From: Rhodothermales bacterium
GTDB lineage: Bacteria > Bacteroidota > Rhodothermia > Rhodothermales > UBA10348
Direction: 5' to 3'
Assembly: GCA_028284865.1 (NCBI GenBank)
Contig: JANQQV010000006.1
Span: forward strand, 1 to 64,000
Length of the DNA stretch: 64,000 nt
In this document: piece after piece, positions 18,288 to 27,087 of the stretch
How the letters are laid out: each line of letters begins with the position of its first letter
Position numbering within the stretch: the stretch's first letter is position 1
Notes under the pieces: generated by a model
Told to the model about the DNA's origin: nothing
The model's database searches: none
What the model saw: only the letters and a program-made list of their open reading frames with translations
Program-made: the position numbers and the translations under genes

Positions 18288-20684
18288 CTACTCGTAGCGC
18301 AGCGACTCGACGGGGTCTGCGGAGGCCGTCCGACGCGCTTGCCACCCGACCGTGAACAGCGCAATGATCAGCGCGGCCATGCCGGCCATGGCGAACACCC
18401 ACCAGGCGATATCAATGCGATATGGGAAAGGCTCGAGCCACTGTTTCAACCCGTAGACCGTAGCCGGTATCGAAAACAGGAGGCCCACAACGACGAGCAT
18501 CGCGAACTCCCGTGAAAGCAGGGTCACGAGCGAGCCCACCGAGGCGCCAAGGACTTTGCGGATGCCGACTTCTTTGGTCCGCTGCTGAGCCGTGAAGGAT
18601 GCCAGGCCGAACAAGCCGAGACATGCGATGAAAATGGCGAGTCCGGCAAAGATGGAGAACACGTTGCGCAATCTGATCTCCTGCTGATACTGCCGATTGA
18701 AATCGTCGTCGAGGAAGAATGACTCGGCTGAGTAAGCCGGAAACAGCGACCCCCAGAGCGATGTGGCGGCCTCGACAGCGGCCTGCGCATCCTGCCCTGC
18801 GATGCGGAGCGAGAGGAAGTTGTTCACCCGATCTGTCGGAAAGATCATCGTCGGCTGAATGGCTGTCTTCAGCGATTGGTGATGGTAGTCCGCCACCACA
18901 CCGATCACACGTCGACCGGAGCCACCGAGCGTGAATTGCTTGCCCAGGGCGTCCTCGGGGGACGACCATCCCACGTAGCGGACCAACTGTTCATTGATGA
19001 TCAGCGCATCGTCCAGATCGGTTGCGTAATCCCGGGAGAATGAGCGACCGGCCACCACCTCGATTCCGTAGTTCTCGAAGAAGTCGTAGCCCACATTCAG
19101 GTTGGCCGCGCTTCGGATATCGTCTTCAGCCAGGTCTTCGGTCAAGAACAACAGCCTTCCCGCTCCCCGACCCGGAATGTTCGCCGAGAAACTGGCTTGT
19201 TGGACCTGGGACAGGGCTCCGAATTCGCTGAGGACGGTTTCAACGCGGGGATGCAGGTCGTTGCGGGGCGTGGTCTGCACATCAAGCACCAGCATCTGCT
19301 CCTTGTCAAAACCAAGCGCACGATTCTGCATGAAGTCGAGCTGCTGACGGACCACAATCGTCCCGGCAATCAGACCGATGGAGATCGCGAACTGCAACGC
19401 GACAAGGCTCTTTCGAACGATAGCTCCCGTCTTTGTGCTGTGGTTGGAGCCTTTCAATACGTCCACCGGATTGAATCCGGAAAGGAGGAACGCCGGGTAC
19501 AACGCACCCAGTATGCCGCTGCCCAGCGCGGCGAGAACCAGAATCCCCAGCAGTTCTGGAGCGAACAGGTCGACGCGGGAAAGCGACTTGGAAGCAATGT
19601 CATTCAGAACACCAAGCGCACCGGCAGCCAACAGGAGTCCCAGCACGAGGGACAAAGAGGACAGCACCACGGACTCGCCCACGAACTGGGCGATAAGCGA
19701 ACCACGAGACGAACCGATGGCTTTTCGCACACCCACTTCCCGCGCGCGCTCCATGGAGCGCGCGGTAGCCAGGTTGGTGAAGTTGATGCCGGCCAAGAGG
19801 AGAATGAAGATGCCGACAGCCGAAAAGACCCAGACCTGGGTCATGTCTCCGGTCGGTCCAATCCCCGCATCCAGATCCGAACGCAAGTAGATGTCCGACA
19901 GCGGCTCCAAATTGAGGAAGGCCTTGAATCCGAACTGATCCAGCGGCTCGCCGAAGTACTCATGTGGGAGGCCGTGGATACGTTCTTCGAGTGCTGGAAA
20001 GTCTACGTTCGGAGCCGTCTTGATATACGTCAGCAGGCCGAGGTTCAGCCACGCATTGTCTTCGGGGACGCGCTGCAGTCGGGTGGCATACGAGATGAAC
20101 ATGTCCGCCTCGATATGCGAGGTACGCGGCATGTCCTCAATAACGGCCGTCACCTCGTAATTGAGGGAGTCATTCAGGACCAGCGTCTGTCCGACGGCCG
20201 AATGACTGCCGAAGTACTTCTCAGAAGTCGATTCCGTGATCACCATCGTGCCCGGTCGCACCAGGTGCCCGTCCTCCGGACCCTCGACAACAGGCATGGT
20301 GAAGATGTCGAACAGCTCCGGCTCGGCGTACCACATCTGATCATCGAAGAAGTACTGGCCATCTTTGAGCACTTTGGCTCCAAAGCTGGTCATTCGTACA
20401 ACCGATTCCACACCGGGCACCTCATTGCGAATGGTCAGGCCCACCGGCGACGAAACCACGGCAAACCGATCCTCTCCTCCCGTAGGTGGCTGCCCAAGGA
20501 ATGTTACCCGGTAGACCCGATCAGCATCTTCATGATGGGTGTCGTAGCTCAGTTCGTCCTGGACGAAAAGCGTGATCAATGCGAAGCACGCCAGGCCAAC
20601 GGCGAGTCCGAACCCATTGATGAATGAGTGGAGGGGCCGCTTCATGAATGAGCGGATGGCCAGGCGGGAATGACGGATCAACAT
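18288..20684 (-). CDS. FtsX/MacB-type ABC transporter permease
   Basis: A 798-residue permease of the MacB/FtsX duplicated type. A first helix in FINGFGLAVGLACFALITLF is followed by a large periplasmic MacB core domain (about 45-280), then three helices ending in a REVGVRKAIGSSRGSLIAQF loop. A second periplasmic domain follows (about 420-670), then a final three-helix FtsX unit with KEVGIRKVLGASVGSLVTLL. Such proteins work with a separate ATPase in mechanotransmission or efflux across the envelope; no ATPase is next to it. It is divergent from a PadR regulator and a second permease, so control may be shared. The start matches the standard N-terminus of the family. Confidence 0.88.
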   Translation of the reverse strand: MLIRHSRLAIRSFMKRPLHSFINGFGLAVGLACFALITLFVQDELSYDTHHEDADRVYRVTFLGQPPTGGEDRFAVVSSPVGLTIRNEVPGVESVVRMTSFGAKVLKDGQYFFDDQMWYAEPELFDIFTMPVVEGPEDGHLVRPGTMVITESTSEKYFGSHSAVGQTLVLNDSLNYEVTAVIEDMPRTSHIEADMFISYATRLQRVPEDNAWLNLGLLTYIKTAPNVDFPALEERIHGLPHEYFGEPLDQFGFKAFLNLEPLSDIYLRSDLDAGIGPTGDMTQVWVFSAVGIFILLLAGINFTNLATARSMERAREVGVRKAIGSSRGSLIAQFVGESVVLSSLSLVLGLLLAAGALGVLNDIASKSLSRVDLFAPELLGILVLAALGSGILGALYPAFLLSGFNPVDVLKGSNHSTKTGAIVRKSLVALQFAISIGLIAGTIVVRQQLDFMQNRALGFDKEQMLVLDVQTTPRNDLHPRVETVLSEFGALSQVQQASFSANIPGRGAGRLLFLTEDLAEDDIRSAANLNVGYDFFENYGIEVVAGRSFSRDYATDLDDALIINEQLVRYVGWSSPEDALGKQFTLGGSGRRVIGVVADYHHQSLKTAIQPTMIFPTDRVNNFLSLRIAGQDAQAAVEAATSLWGSLFPAYSAESFFLDDDFNRQYQQEIRLRNVFSIFAGLAIFIACLGLFGLASFTAQQRTKEVGIRKVLGASVGSLVTLLSREFAMLVVVGLLFSIPATVYGLKQWLEPFPYRIDIAWWVFAMAGMAALIIALFTVGWQARRTASADPVESLRYE

Positions 20685-20861
20685 GACGGGGCGGTTCTGG
20701 TCAGCAACGAACGTAATGCGTCTTCACGATCGACTGCGCTGCTCGAGTGTCTTCACTTCCCGGGCAATATCGCATTAACGGGACACACGACTGGGTATTG
20801 TGTTGCTGAGAGGCATTTATGGGGATTCAAGCGCCCTATGACAGGTCTGGGCTATTTCTTG

Positions 20862-20876
20862 TAACTTTGTAAAAGT
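20862..20876 (+). promoter_or_regulatory. PadR-gene promoter with overlapping palindrome (candidate operator)
   Basis: TAACTTTG matches the Bacteroidota TAnnTTTG -7 consensus, 47 bp before the PadR start codon. It overlaps a perfect inverted repeat ACTTT-gta-AAAGT. PadR proteins typically repress their own operon through short AT-rich dyads placed over the promoter, so this arrangement fits an autoregulatory operator. No clear -33 box is seen. Function is inferred from sequence and position. Confidence 0.55.
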
Positions 20877-20915
20877 AATAGCCGTACCTGCTGCAATTCC
20901 ATCCAACACGCGACC

Positions 20916-21257
20916 ATGCCCGGCCCAGAACAACTCGGAACGCTTGAAGAACTGGTACTCCTCACGGTGTGCTCATTGGGCGATGATGCCTACGGCGTCA
21001 GCGTCCACCAGCACCTGGTGGAAGTCAGTGGACGAACGGTCAGCCTCGGAGCGATCCACACGACCCTGTATCGACTCCAGGATAAGGGCTTCCTGGACTC
21101 CGAGATGGGAGGCGCCAGTGCCACCCGCGGTGGCCGGCGCAAGCGGCTCTTCCGGGCGACTGGTGCCGGAGTTGAAGCCCTTCGGGCGGCGCGTTCGCTA
21201 CGCAATCAGCTTTGGGATAGCATTCCCAGACTGGGCACCAATCTCCAGTTCTCGTGA
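20916..21257 (+). CDS. PadR-family transcriptional regulator
   Basis: A 113-residue winged-helix protein of the short PadR type. It shows the family pattern LGTLEELVLLTV, then DAYGVSVHQHL and SLGAIHTTLYRLQDKGFLDSE (recognition helix and start of the wing), and RRKRLFRATGAGVEAL. Short PadR proteins dimerise through a C-terminal helix and repress membrane-transport genes until an effector binds. It overlaps the following permease by 4 nt (GTGA), so the two are translationally coupled. This pairing is a known arrangement for permeases with an N-terminal prefix domain. Confidence 0.9.
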   Translation: MPGPEQLGTLEELVLLTVCSLGDDAYGVSVHQHLVEVSGRTVSLGAIHTTLYRLQDKGFLDSEMGGASATRGGRRKRLFRATGAGVEALRAARSLRNQLWDSIPRLGTNLQFS

Positions 21258-23896
21258 ACCCGGCCACGCCACAACTTCCCTGCCTGCTGATCTGGCTGGT
21301 AGAGCGCTTCTGTGACGAGGCGCTCGTGGAGGAATTCTGCGGTGATCTGGCGGAGCTGCATGCCCTTCGCGCAAACGCGCCTTTCGCAGGACTTCGCATT
21401 TGGTTCGATGGATTGTCCCTGCTGCGCGTCCATTTTCGTCGCCAGCGTCGTCCCGCCCCTTTCTTCCTTTCGCCTTCCATGCTACGCAACTATTTCCTCG
21501 TCGCCGTCCGGTCCCTGAAACGGCATGCTGCGTTCACGTCCATCAATGTCGTTGGACTTTCGTTCAGCATGGCCGTGGCACTCATCCTGATGTTGTTCAT
21601 TCGCCAATCCGAACACACGGATGAATTCCACGAGCACTCCGATAGGGTTGTGCGCGTCTATTCGGACTTCAAGGCCTCGTTCAACCGGTCCAATGCCCTC
21701 TACGGTACGAGTCCAGCCAGCTTGGCAGACCTGATGGAATCATCCATCCCCGGCGTCGAGAAGGTGGCAAGGTTGCGCGACGGTTTCCGTGGGACCCTTC
21801 AAGTCGGCGATACGGGTCTTCCATTGAATGGTCTCTGGGCCGACCCCGGATTCTTTGATCTGTTCTCATTTGCCCTTGCGTCCGGAGACCCCGCCACTGC
21901 CCTGTCCGAGCCCGGTTCGATCGTACTCTCGCCCGCCGAAGCAAAGAAATTTTTTGGTGGTGCGGATCCTCTCGGGCAGACCATGTCCGTCGTGGGAGAC
22001 CGGGAATACACGGTGACCGGCGTCCTCGAACGCGATGACTATCCGTCGATCATCCCGGTTACCGCCATCGCATCGTACGCCTCTCTCGAAAGTGATCCCG
22101 ATCAGGCGGAGATGCTGAGCCTCTGGTACGCTTCGATCTATCGCTCCTACACCTTCGCGCTATTGGGTGAAGACACCCGAATTGACGATGTCCAGGGTGC
22201 CGTCCGGGACTTCATTCCGGTGCACTTCTCCAGCTTCGAAAACAACCAGCTCCATGACCTCGTGGTGCAACCCCTGGAAGACATCAGCCTTGGTGTCCAG
22301 ATGGGCAACGAACTGGGCGCAAACCTGCCTCGAGGAGCGGCGTGGTTCCTGGTCACCCTGGCAATGGTGATCCTGTTGACCGCCTGTTTCAACTATGTCG
22401 GTCTGACAGTCAGCCGTTCACTGAAACGCTCCCGGGAAGTGGGTGTGCGCAAAGTATTCGGCGCGGCTCGGTCCCATATTTCCTCCCAGTTCCTCTTCGA
22501 AACCGTTGTGGTTTCTGCGCTCAGCGCACTCTTTGCCATCGTGCTGCTCCAATGGCTCGTCCCGGCGTTCAACAGCCTGTCATTCGTTTCAATGGCTGGC
22601 TTGTCGTTGACCCTCGACTGGGCGGGAGATCCGGGTCTGTACGGTTTTTTCGCCTTGTTCACGCTTTCCGTGGCCATAATTGCCGGTGCTTACCCTGCGC
22701 TGTTCCTATCGCGTTTCCGTCCTGCCATTGCGGTGAAAGGACTGGCCGCCATCTCCGGTGGAAACGGCTCCCGGCTTCGAAAGGGGTTGGTCGTGGTCCA
22801 GTTCGCCATTTCCCTCGTCTTCCTGATCATTGCCGTCACCATGGTGCGGCAGGCCCGCTACATGCAGCAGAGCGACTACGGATTCCAGGAAGAGAACGTG
22901 GTCAATGTGCGGCTCTTCGACGTGCCTTTCGACCGCTTCCAAGCGCGTGTCTCGCAAAGTGCCAACGTAGAGAGCGTTTCTGGCATGTCGATCATTCCAG
23001 CGATGGGATCCCGCTCAGACGTCTGGGTGTCCGTTCCCGGCGCCGCCGATGACGATAACGTCAAGGGGTATCAATTCAGCATCGACGCCAACCTGATCGA
23101 CAATCTGGAATTGACGCTACTCGCTGGATCCAACGTTCCGGATACCGCACCATTCTCGGACAGCCGATCTGTCGTGGTCAACGAGACACTCCTCTCGCAG
23201 TTGCAGCTGGGTTCAGCAGTGGAAGCCGTAGGCAAAACGTTCATCATGGGGGACTCGACGCGCGTGCAGATTGCGGGCGTCCTCAAGGACTTTCACGCCG
23301 ATGATCTGTCCAATCCGATGGCACCATACATCTTCCTTTACGATCCAGGAAATCTCCGATGGGCAAACGTGCGCCTGGCCCCGGGCCGGATGGAAGCAGG
23401 GATGCAGGACATCCGGGAAGCTTGGACAGCCATGGGCCATCCAAGAGCCGTGGACATGGCCCAGTTCGAGGTTCAGTTGAAAGAGAACTTCACCAACCTG
23501 ATGACCCGGGACATGTATCGGCTGATCGGCTTCATCGCCCTTTTGGCCGTGATCATTGCATGTCTAGGGTTGCTCGGAATCGCTTCGTACAACGTCGAAA
23601 GTCGGACCCGGGAGATCAGTATCCGGAAAGTGCTCGGCGCGGATGCGCGGACCGTTGTGTTGCTGCTGTCTCGAGAATTCCTGATCCTGATCGGGATCGC
23701 CACGGTGCTGGCACTACCCATCGGGTGGTTCCTGGCCAATGACTGGCTCCAAGGATTTGCTTATCGCATCAATCCAGGGCCCGGGACGCTCGGTCTTGGC
23801 CTGGGAATCCTGCTCGTGATTGCAGCTGTTTCCATTGGATCGCAGACCCTCAAGGCAGCGCTATCCAATCCCATCGAGCACCTGCACGCGGAGTGA
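21254..23896 (+). CDS. FtsX/MacB-type permease with N-terminal permease prefix domain
   Basis: An 880-residue permease starting at a GTG that overlaps the PadR stop codon. Residues about 1-75 form a soluble prefix (LIWLVERFCDEALVEEFCGDLAELHALRA, split here as two parts) of the kind called permease prefix domain 2. The usual MacB/FtsX layout follows: first helix near SINVVGLSFSMAVALIL, large periplasmic domain, three-helix unit with REVGVRKVFGAARSHISSQF, second periplasmic domain and a final unit with REISIRKVLGADARTVVLLL. No ATPase gene accompanies it. It is a paralogue of the divergent minus-strand permease. The prefix domain may be a regulatory contact point, possibly with PadR. Confidence 0.87.
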   Translation: MNPATPQLPCLLIWLVERFCDEALVEEFCGDLAELHALRANAPFAGLRIWFDGLSLLRVHFRRQRRPAPFFLSPSMLRNYFLVAVRSLKRHAAFTSINVVGLSFSMAVALILMLFIRQSEHTDEFHEHSDRVVRVYSDFKASFNRSNALYGTSPASLADLMESSIPGVEKVARLRDGFRGTLQVGDTGLPLNGLWADPGFFDLFSFALASGDPATALSEPGSIVLSPAEAKKFFGGADPLGQTMSVVGDREYTVTGVLERDDYPSIIPVTAIASYASLESDPDQAEMLSLWYASIYRSYTFALLGEDTRIDDVQGAVRDFIPVHFSSFENNQLHDLVVQPLEDISLGVQMGNELGANLPRGAAWFLVTLAMVILLTACFNYVGLTVSRSLKRSREVGVRKVFGAARSHISSQFLFETVVVSALSALFAIVLLQWLVPAFNSLSFVSMAGLSLTLDWAGDPGLYGFFALFTLSVAIIAGAYPALFLSRFRPAIAVKGLAAISGGNGSRLRKGLVVVQFAISLVFLIIAVTMVRQARYMQQSDYGFQEENVVNVRLFDVPFDRFQARVSQSANVESVSGMSIIPAMGSRSDVWVSVPGAADDDNVKGYQFSIDANLIDNLELTLLAGSNVPDTAPFSDSRSVVVNETLLSQLQLGSAVEAVGKTFIMGDSTRVQIAGVLKDFHADDLSNPMAPYIFLYDPGNLRWANVRLAPGRMEAGMQDIREAWTAMGHPRAVDMAQFEVQLKENFTNLMTRDMYRLIGFIALLAVIIACLGLLGIASYNVESRTREISIRKVLGADARTVVLLLSREFLILIGIATVLALPIGWFLANDWLQGFAYRINPGPGTLGLGLGILLVIAAVSIGSQTLKAALSNPIEHLHAE

Positions 23897-23900
23897 CGGG

Positions 23901-25523
23901 TTACGCCTGGGCGACCACGCCGGCAAACCGCACTCCGGCAAGTTCGGCCACGTCCCGTTTCCAACTGGTCAGATCGCGGGAATTGAAACCGGACAGCGAG
24001 TCATGGCCGCACGCACGGGCCAGAACGTTCATCAGTCCAACGGTTGCAATGAACCAGTTACGCAATCGCGCAGCGGATGCCTGCACGACCAAACGGGAGC
24101 GAAGGTGGTCTTTCTGAGTCGCGATGCCCACAGGGCAATTGTTGGTATGACAAGCACGCATGCCCAGGCAGCCGATGGCCTGCAGAGCGGAATTCGAGAC
24201 GGCAATGGCATCCGCGCCCAGTGCCAGCGCCTTGACGAAATCACTTTCCTTGCGCAGCCCTCCGGTGATGATGAGGGTCACATCCGGAGCGACCCGATCG
24301 AGGTGGGCGCGCGCCCGCGCAAGAGCGGCCATGGTGGGTACGGAGATGTTGTCCTTGAACACATCGGGCGCTGCACCCGTCGCCCCACCGCGTCCATCCA
24401 GGATGATGTAGTCGGCGGACGCCTCCAGCGCAAAATCGATGTCATCTTCGATGTGCTGAGCGCTGAGCTTGAACCCGATGGGGATGCCGCCGCTTGCCTC
24501 GCGCACCTGATCCGCCAGCTGTTTGAAATCCGCGGCCGTGAATAGATCCGGAAACGCCGGCGGTGAAATGGCCGCCGTGCCTTCCTCGAGTCCGCGCACC
24601 TCGGCAATCTTCCCGATCACCTTTTCGCCCGGGAGGTGGCCGCCCGTACCGGTCTTTGCGCCCTGGCCACCTTTGAAGTGGAATGCCTGGCAAGAGGCAG
24701 CCTTGTCCAGGGACCAGCCGAATTTACCGGAGGCCAATTCGTAGAAGTACCGCGAATTGGCCGCTTTTTCCTCAGGTAGCATGCCCCCTTCACCCGAGCA
24801 AATACCTGTGCCCGCAAGCTCTGCGCCCGTTGCCAGGGACACTTTGGCCTCCTCACTCAGCGCCCCAAAGCTCATGTCTGAAACGAAGAGGGGAATCTCA
24901 AGTGTGAGCGGCTTCTTGGCCCGAGGACCGATCACCACGGAGGTGTTGATGGCGGCATCGTCAGCCAAGGGTCTTCGTGACAACTGGGCTGTCAGGATCT
25001 GAAGGTCGTCCCACCGAGGGAGCTCCGTCAGTGGGACGCCCATGGCCGAAACAGGGCCGTGATGCCCCACTGAGGACAACCCATCACGAGCCAGTTGCTG
25101 GATATGCCGGTTGTGTGGTTCTTCCGGCGTACCGTGAACGTCCTGGTACAAGCCGAGGTATTCGTCGCGGTCGTAGGGCTGAGGGTGGTCCTTCGCCCAG
25201 GCGGCAATTTCGTCGGCATCCACGAGGACCTGGTCAGACGCCTGATCAATGACGGCCGTGAATTTGGCCAGCACCTCATTGTTGGCGTATTCGCTTACTC
25301 CTGTATCTACGCGGTAATCCCAGTTGTGCAGACCGCAGATCAGATTTTGACCATCCACGAATCCATCCGATAGCAACGCGCCGCGGTGCAGGCATCGTCC
25401 GTAGAGAACAGATACGTTGTCATCAAATCGGATAACGACCAGATCTACGCCCGAGACCAGGGCATACGCTGGTTCACGGTCAGCAAGCGCGGACCAGGAC
25501 GCGACGGGAGTCGAAGCGGACAT
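23901..25523 (-). CDS. Rieske [2Fe-2S] domain fused to a glutamate synthase-type FMN domain
   Basis: A 540-residue two-domain protein. Residues about 5-105 are a Rieske ferredoxin domain with all ligands (C44-x-H46 and C63-x2-H66). Residues about 150-530 are the FMN-binding TIM barrel of glutamate synthase large subunit, with FVSDMSFGALSEEAK, GEGGMLPEE, the KGGQGAKTGTGG flavin loop and a [3Fe-4S] cysteine set C452-x5-C458-x4-C463. The amidotransferase domain is absent, so it cannot use glutamine by itself. An electron-transfer oxidoreductase is likely, with the Rieske centre replacing the usual redox partner; substrate unknown. It converges with the permease gene, with only 4 nt between the stops. 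Confidence 0.85.
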   Translation of the reverse strand: MSASTPVASWSALADREPAYALVSGVDLVVIRFDDNVSVLYGRCLHRGALLSDGFVDGQNLICGLHNWDYRVDTGVSEYANNEVLAKFTAVIDQASDQVLVDADEIAAWAKDHPQPYDRDEYLGLYQDVHGTPEEPHNRHIQQLARDGLSSVGHHGPVSAMGVPLTELPRWDDLQILTAQLSRRPLADDAAINTSVVIGPRAKKPLTLEIPLFVSDMSFGALSEEAKVSLATGAELAGTGICSGEGGMLPEEKAANSRYFYELASGKFGWSLDKAASCQAFHFKGGQGAKTGTGGHLPGEKVIGKIAEVRGLEEGTAAISPPAFPDLFTAADFKQLADQVREASGGIPIGFKLSAQHIEDDIDFALEASADYIILDGRGGATGAAPDVFKDNISVPTMAALARARAHLDRVAPDVTLIITGGLRKESDFVKALALGADAIAVSNSALQAIGCLGMRACHTNNCPVGIATQKDHLRSRLVVQASAARLRNWFIATVGLMNVLARACGHDSLSGFNSRDLTSWKRDVAELAGVRFAGVVAQA

Positions 25524-25592
25524 GGAGCTCCTCGGTAATGATTTGAATGGGGCAGAAGACGTCGACGATCAGCACGTCAACGATGTGCGGCT

Positions 25593-25937
25593 TCAGTCGT
25601 CGCTTTTCTTGCGGTGCAAGTGGATCTCTCTGGAGATCCACATGGCCGCCAAACCAGCAGCTGATCCAAGGATCGCGACCAAGCCCCAGAGATTGCCCGG
25701 CCCGTCTTCGCGAAACACAAATCCCAACAGCAGAAGGCCGATCCACAGCATGGCCACGAAAACCAGCCCGCCCAATCTGGCCTGATTGGCTGGCACCGGT
25801 TGCCACCCCAGATAAATGCCCTGAAGGACTACCAGGATCAGGAACGTCCAGAAGCCGCCTACAACCGGGAGATACAGGAATGCGCTGACGAATACGGCAG
25901 CGAGGCCTGTCGTTACCATCCATTGTCTATCGTCCAT
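25593..25937 (-). CDS. Small integral membrane protein of unknown function
   Basis: A 114-residue protein with three to four predicted membrane helices (WMVTTGLAAVFVSAFLYLPV, FWTFLILVVLQGIYLGW, LGGLVFVAMLWIGLLLLGFVF and LWGLVAILGSAAGLAAMWI) and a charged C-terminus ending EIHLHRKKSDD. I do not recognise a family. A competing frame over the same DNA gives a polar, arginine-rich product and was dismissed. It lies between the Rieske-GltS gene and the sugar isomerase gene, on the same strand as both. Confidence 0.65.
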   Translation of the reverse strand: MDDRQWMVTTGLAAVFVSAFLYLPVVGGFWTFLILVVLQGIYLGWQPVPANQARLGGLVFVAMLWIGLLLLGFVFREDGPGNLWGLVAILGSAAGLAAMWISREIHLHRKKSDD

Positions 25938-25990
25938 CGTCGTAGTCAGGTCGTGTTGAGGGTGCCGATCGTCAGCCTTTGGTCGAAAGT

Positions 25991-26992
25991 CTAGTCTTCA
26001 GAGAACGCTGCGTCAAATGCGGTATCGGAAGGAGCAAAGTCGATGCTCCGCACGAATTCGCATGCTTCTGCTGCCCCGTGCTCCCGGTCCATGCCGATGT
26101 CTTCCCATTCGACGGAAAGCGGACCATCATAGCCGATGCGATTCAAGGCTCGGATGATCTCTTCGAAGTCGATGCTTCCTCGACCGAGCGAGCGGAAATC
26201 CCAGTGCCGTCTTGCATCTCCAAAAGCCGTGTGGCCACCGAACACACCCGCCTCCGTGGCCCGGTCCGACCACCAGACATCCTTCATGTGCGCGTGGAAG
26301 ATGCGGTCGCCGAACTTGAGAATGAACGCGACATAATCGACGCCTTGATACCCGAAGTGACTCGGGTCGTAATTGAAGCCAAATGACGGGCGATGAGCCA
26401 TCGCTTCCAAGGTCCGTTCTGCCGAGGCAATGTCAAATGCGATCTCGGCTGGATGGACTTCCAGCGCGAATCGCACGCCGACCTCATCAAAGACATCCAT
26501 GATGGGATTCCATCGAACGGCCAGGTCGGCATACCCGGCGTCGATCATGCCATCCGGAATCGGTGGAAATCCGTAGACGAGGTGCCAAATGGATGAGCCC
26601 GTGAATCCGTTGACTACTTTCACGCCCAGTTTGGCCGCCGCGCGCGCCGTGTCTTTCATTTCCTGTGCGGCCCGCTGGCGGACACCTTCCGGATCGCCGT
26701 CGCCCCAGACGTGCGGAGGAAGGATGGCCTTGTGACGCGCGTCGATGCGATCGCAGACGGCTTGCCCAACGAGGTGCGTTGAGATGGACCAGACCTTCAA
26801 ACCGTAGCGGGCCAGCAGGTCATGGCGACCCTGGCAATAGTCAGGTTCGGCCAGCGCACGTTGGACGTCGAAATGATCGCCCCAACAGGCCAGCTCAAGC
26901 CCATCATAGCCCCAGGAAGCGGCTTTTTCGGCGAGCGTTTCGAGAGGGAGATCGGCCCATTGGCCAGTGAACAGGGTTACGGGACGGGACAT
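25991..26992 (-). CDS. Sugar phosphate isomerase/epimerase (xylose isomerase-like TIM barrel)
   Basis: A 333-residue AP-endonuclease-2/xylose-isomerase-type TIM barrel. Metal-ligand regions of the family are visible: [13 protein letters not shown] (Glu), [13 protein letters not shown] (Asp, His), [10 protein letters not shown] (His) and [12 protein letters not shown] (Glu). The ATG before [14 protein letters not shown] was chosen, giving the usual first beta strand. It follows the Gfo/Idh/MocA oxidoreductase gene by 95 nt on the same strand. Such pairs usually oxidise and isomerise or cleave a sugar or cyclitol; the substrate is not evident. Confidence 0.87.
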   Translation of the reverse strand: MSRPVTLFTGQWADLPLETLAEKAASWGYDGLELACWGDHFDVQRALAEPDYCQGRHDLLARYGLKVWSISTHLVGQAVCDRIDARHKAILPPHVWGDGDPEGVRQRAAQEMKDTARAAAKLGVKVVNGFTGSSIWHLVYGFPPIPDGMIDAGYADLAVRWNPIMDVFDEVGVRFALEVHPAEIAFDIASAERTLEAMAHRPSFGFNYDPSHFGYQGVDYVAFILKFGDRIFHAHMKDVWWSDRATEAGVFGGHTAFGDARRHWDFRSLGRGSIDFEEIIRALNRIGYDGPLSVEWEDIGMDREHGAAEACEFVRSIDFAPSDTAFDAAFSED

Positions 26993-27087
26993 GATGGGTA
27001 GTTGGACTGAATGGGGTCGCAATCGGAAAAAAGAGGGCTTTCAGCGCAACTCAGGATACGAACGAGTGAACTTTCGGGAGTACCCGA

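Noticed and set aside
19197-20627. Long plus-strand open frame of 476 codons opposite the permease
   Set aside because: Composition is rich in Arg, His and Gln with no recognisable domain, as expected for an antisense shadow of a GC-rich gene; the minus-strand frame is a clear FtsX permease.
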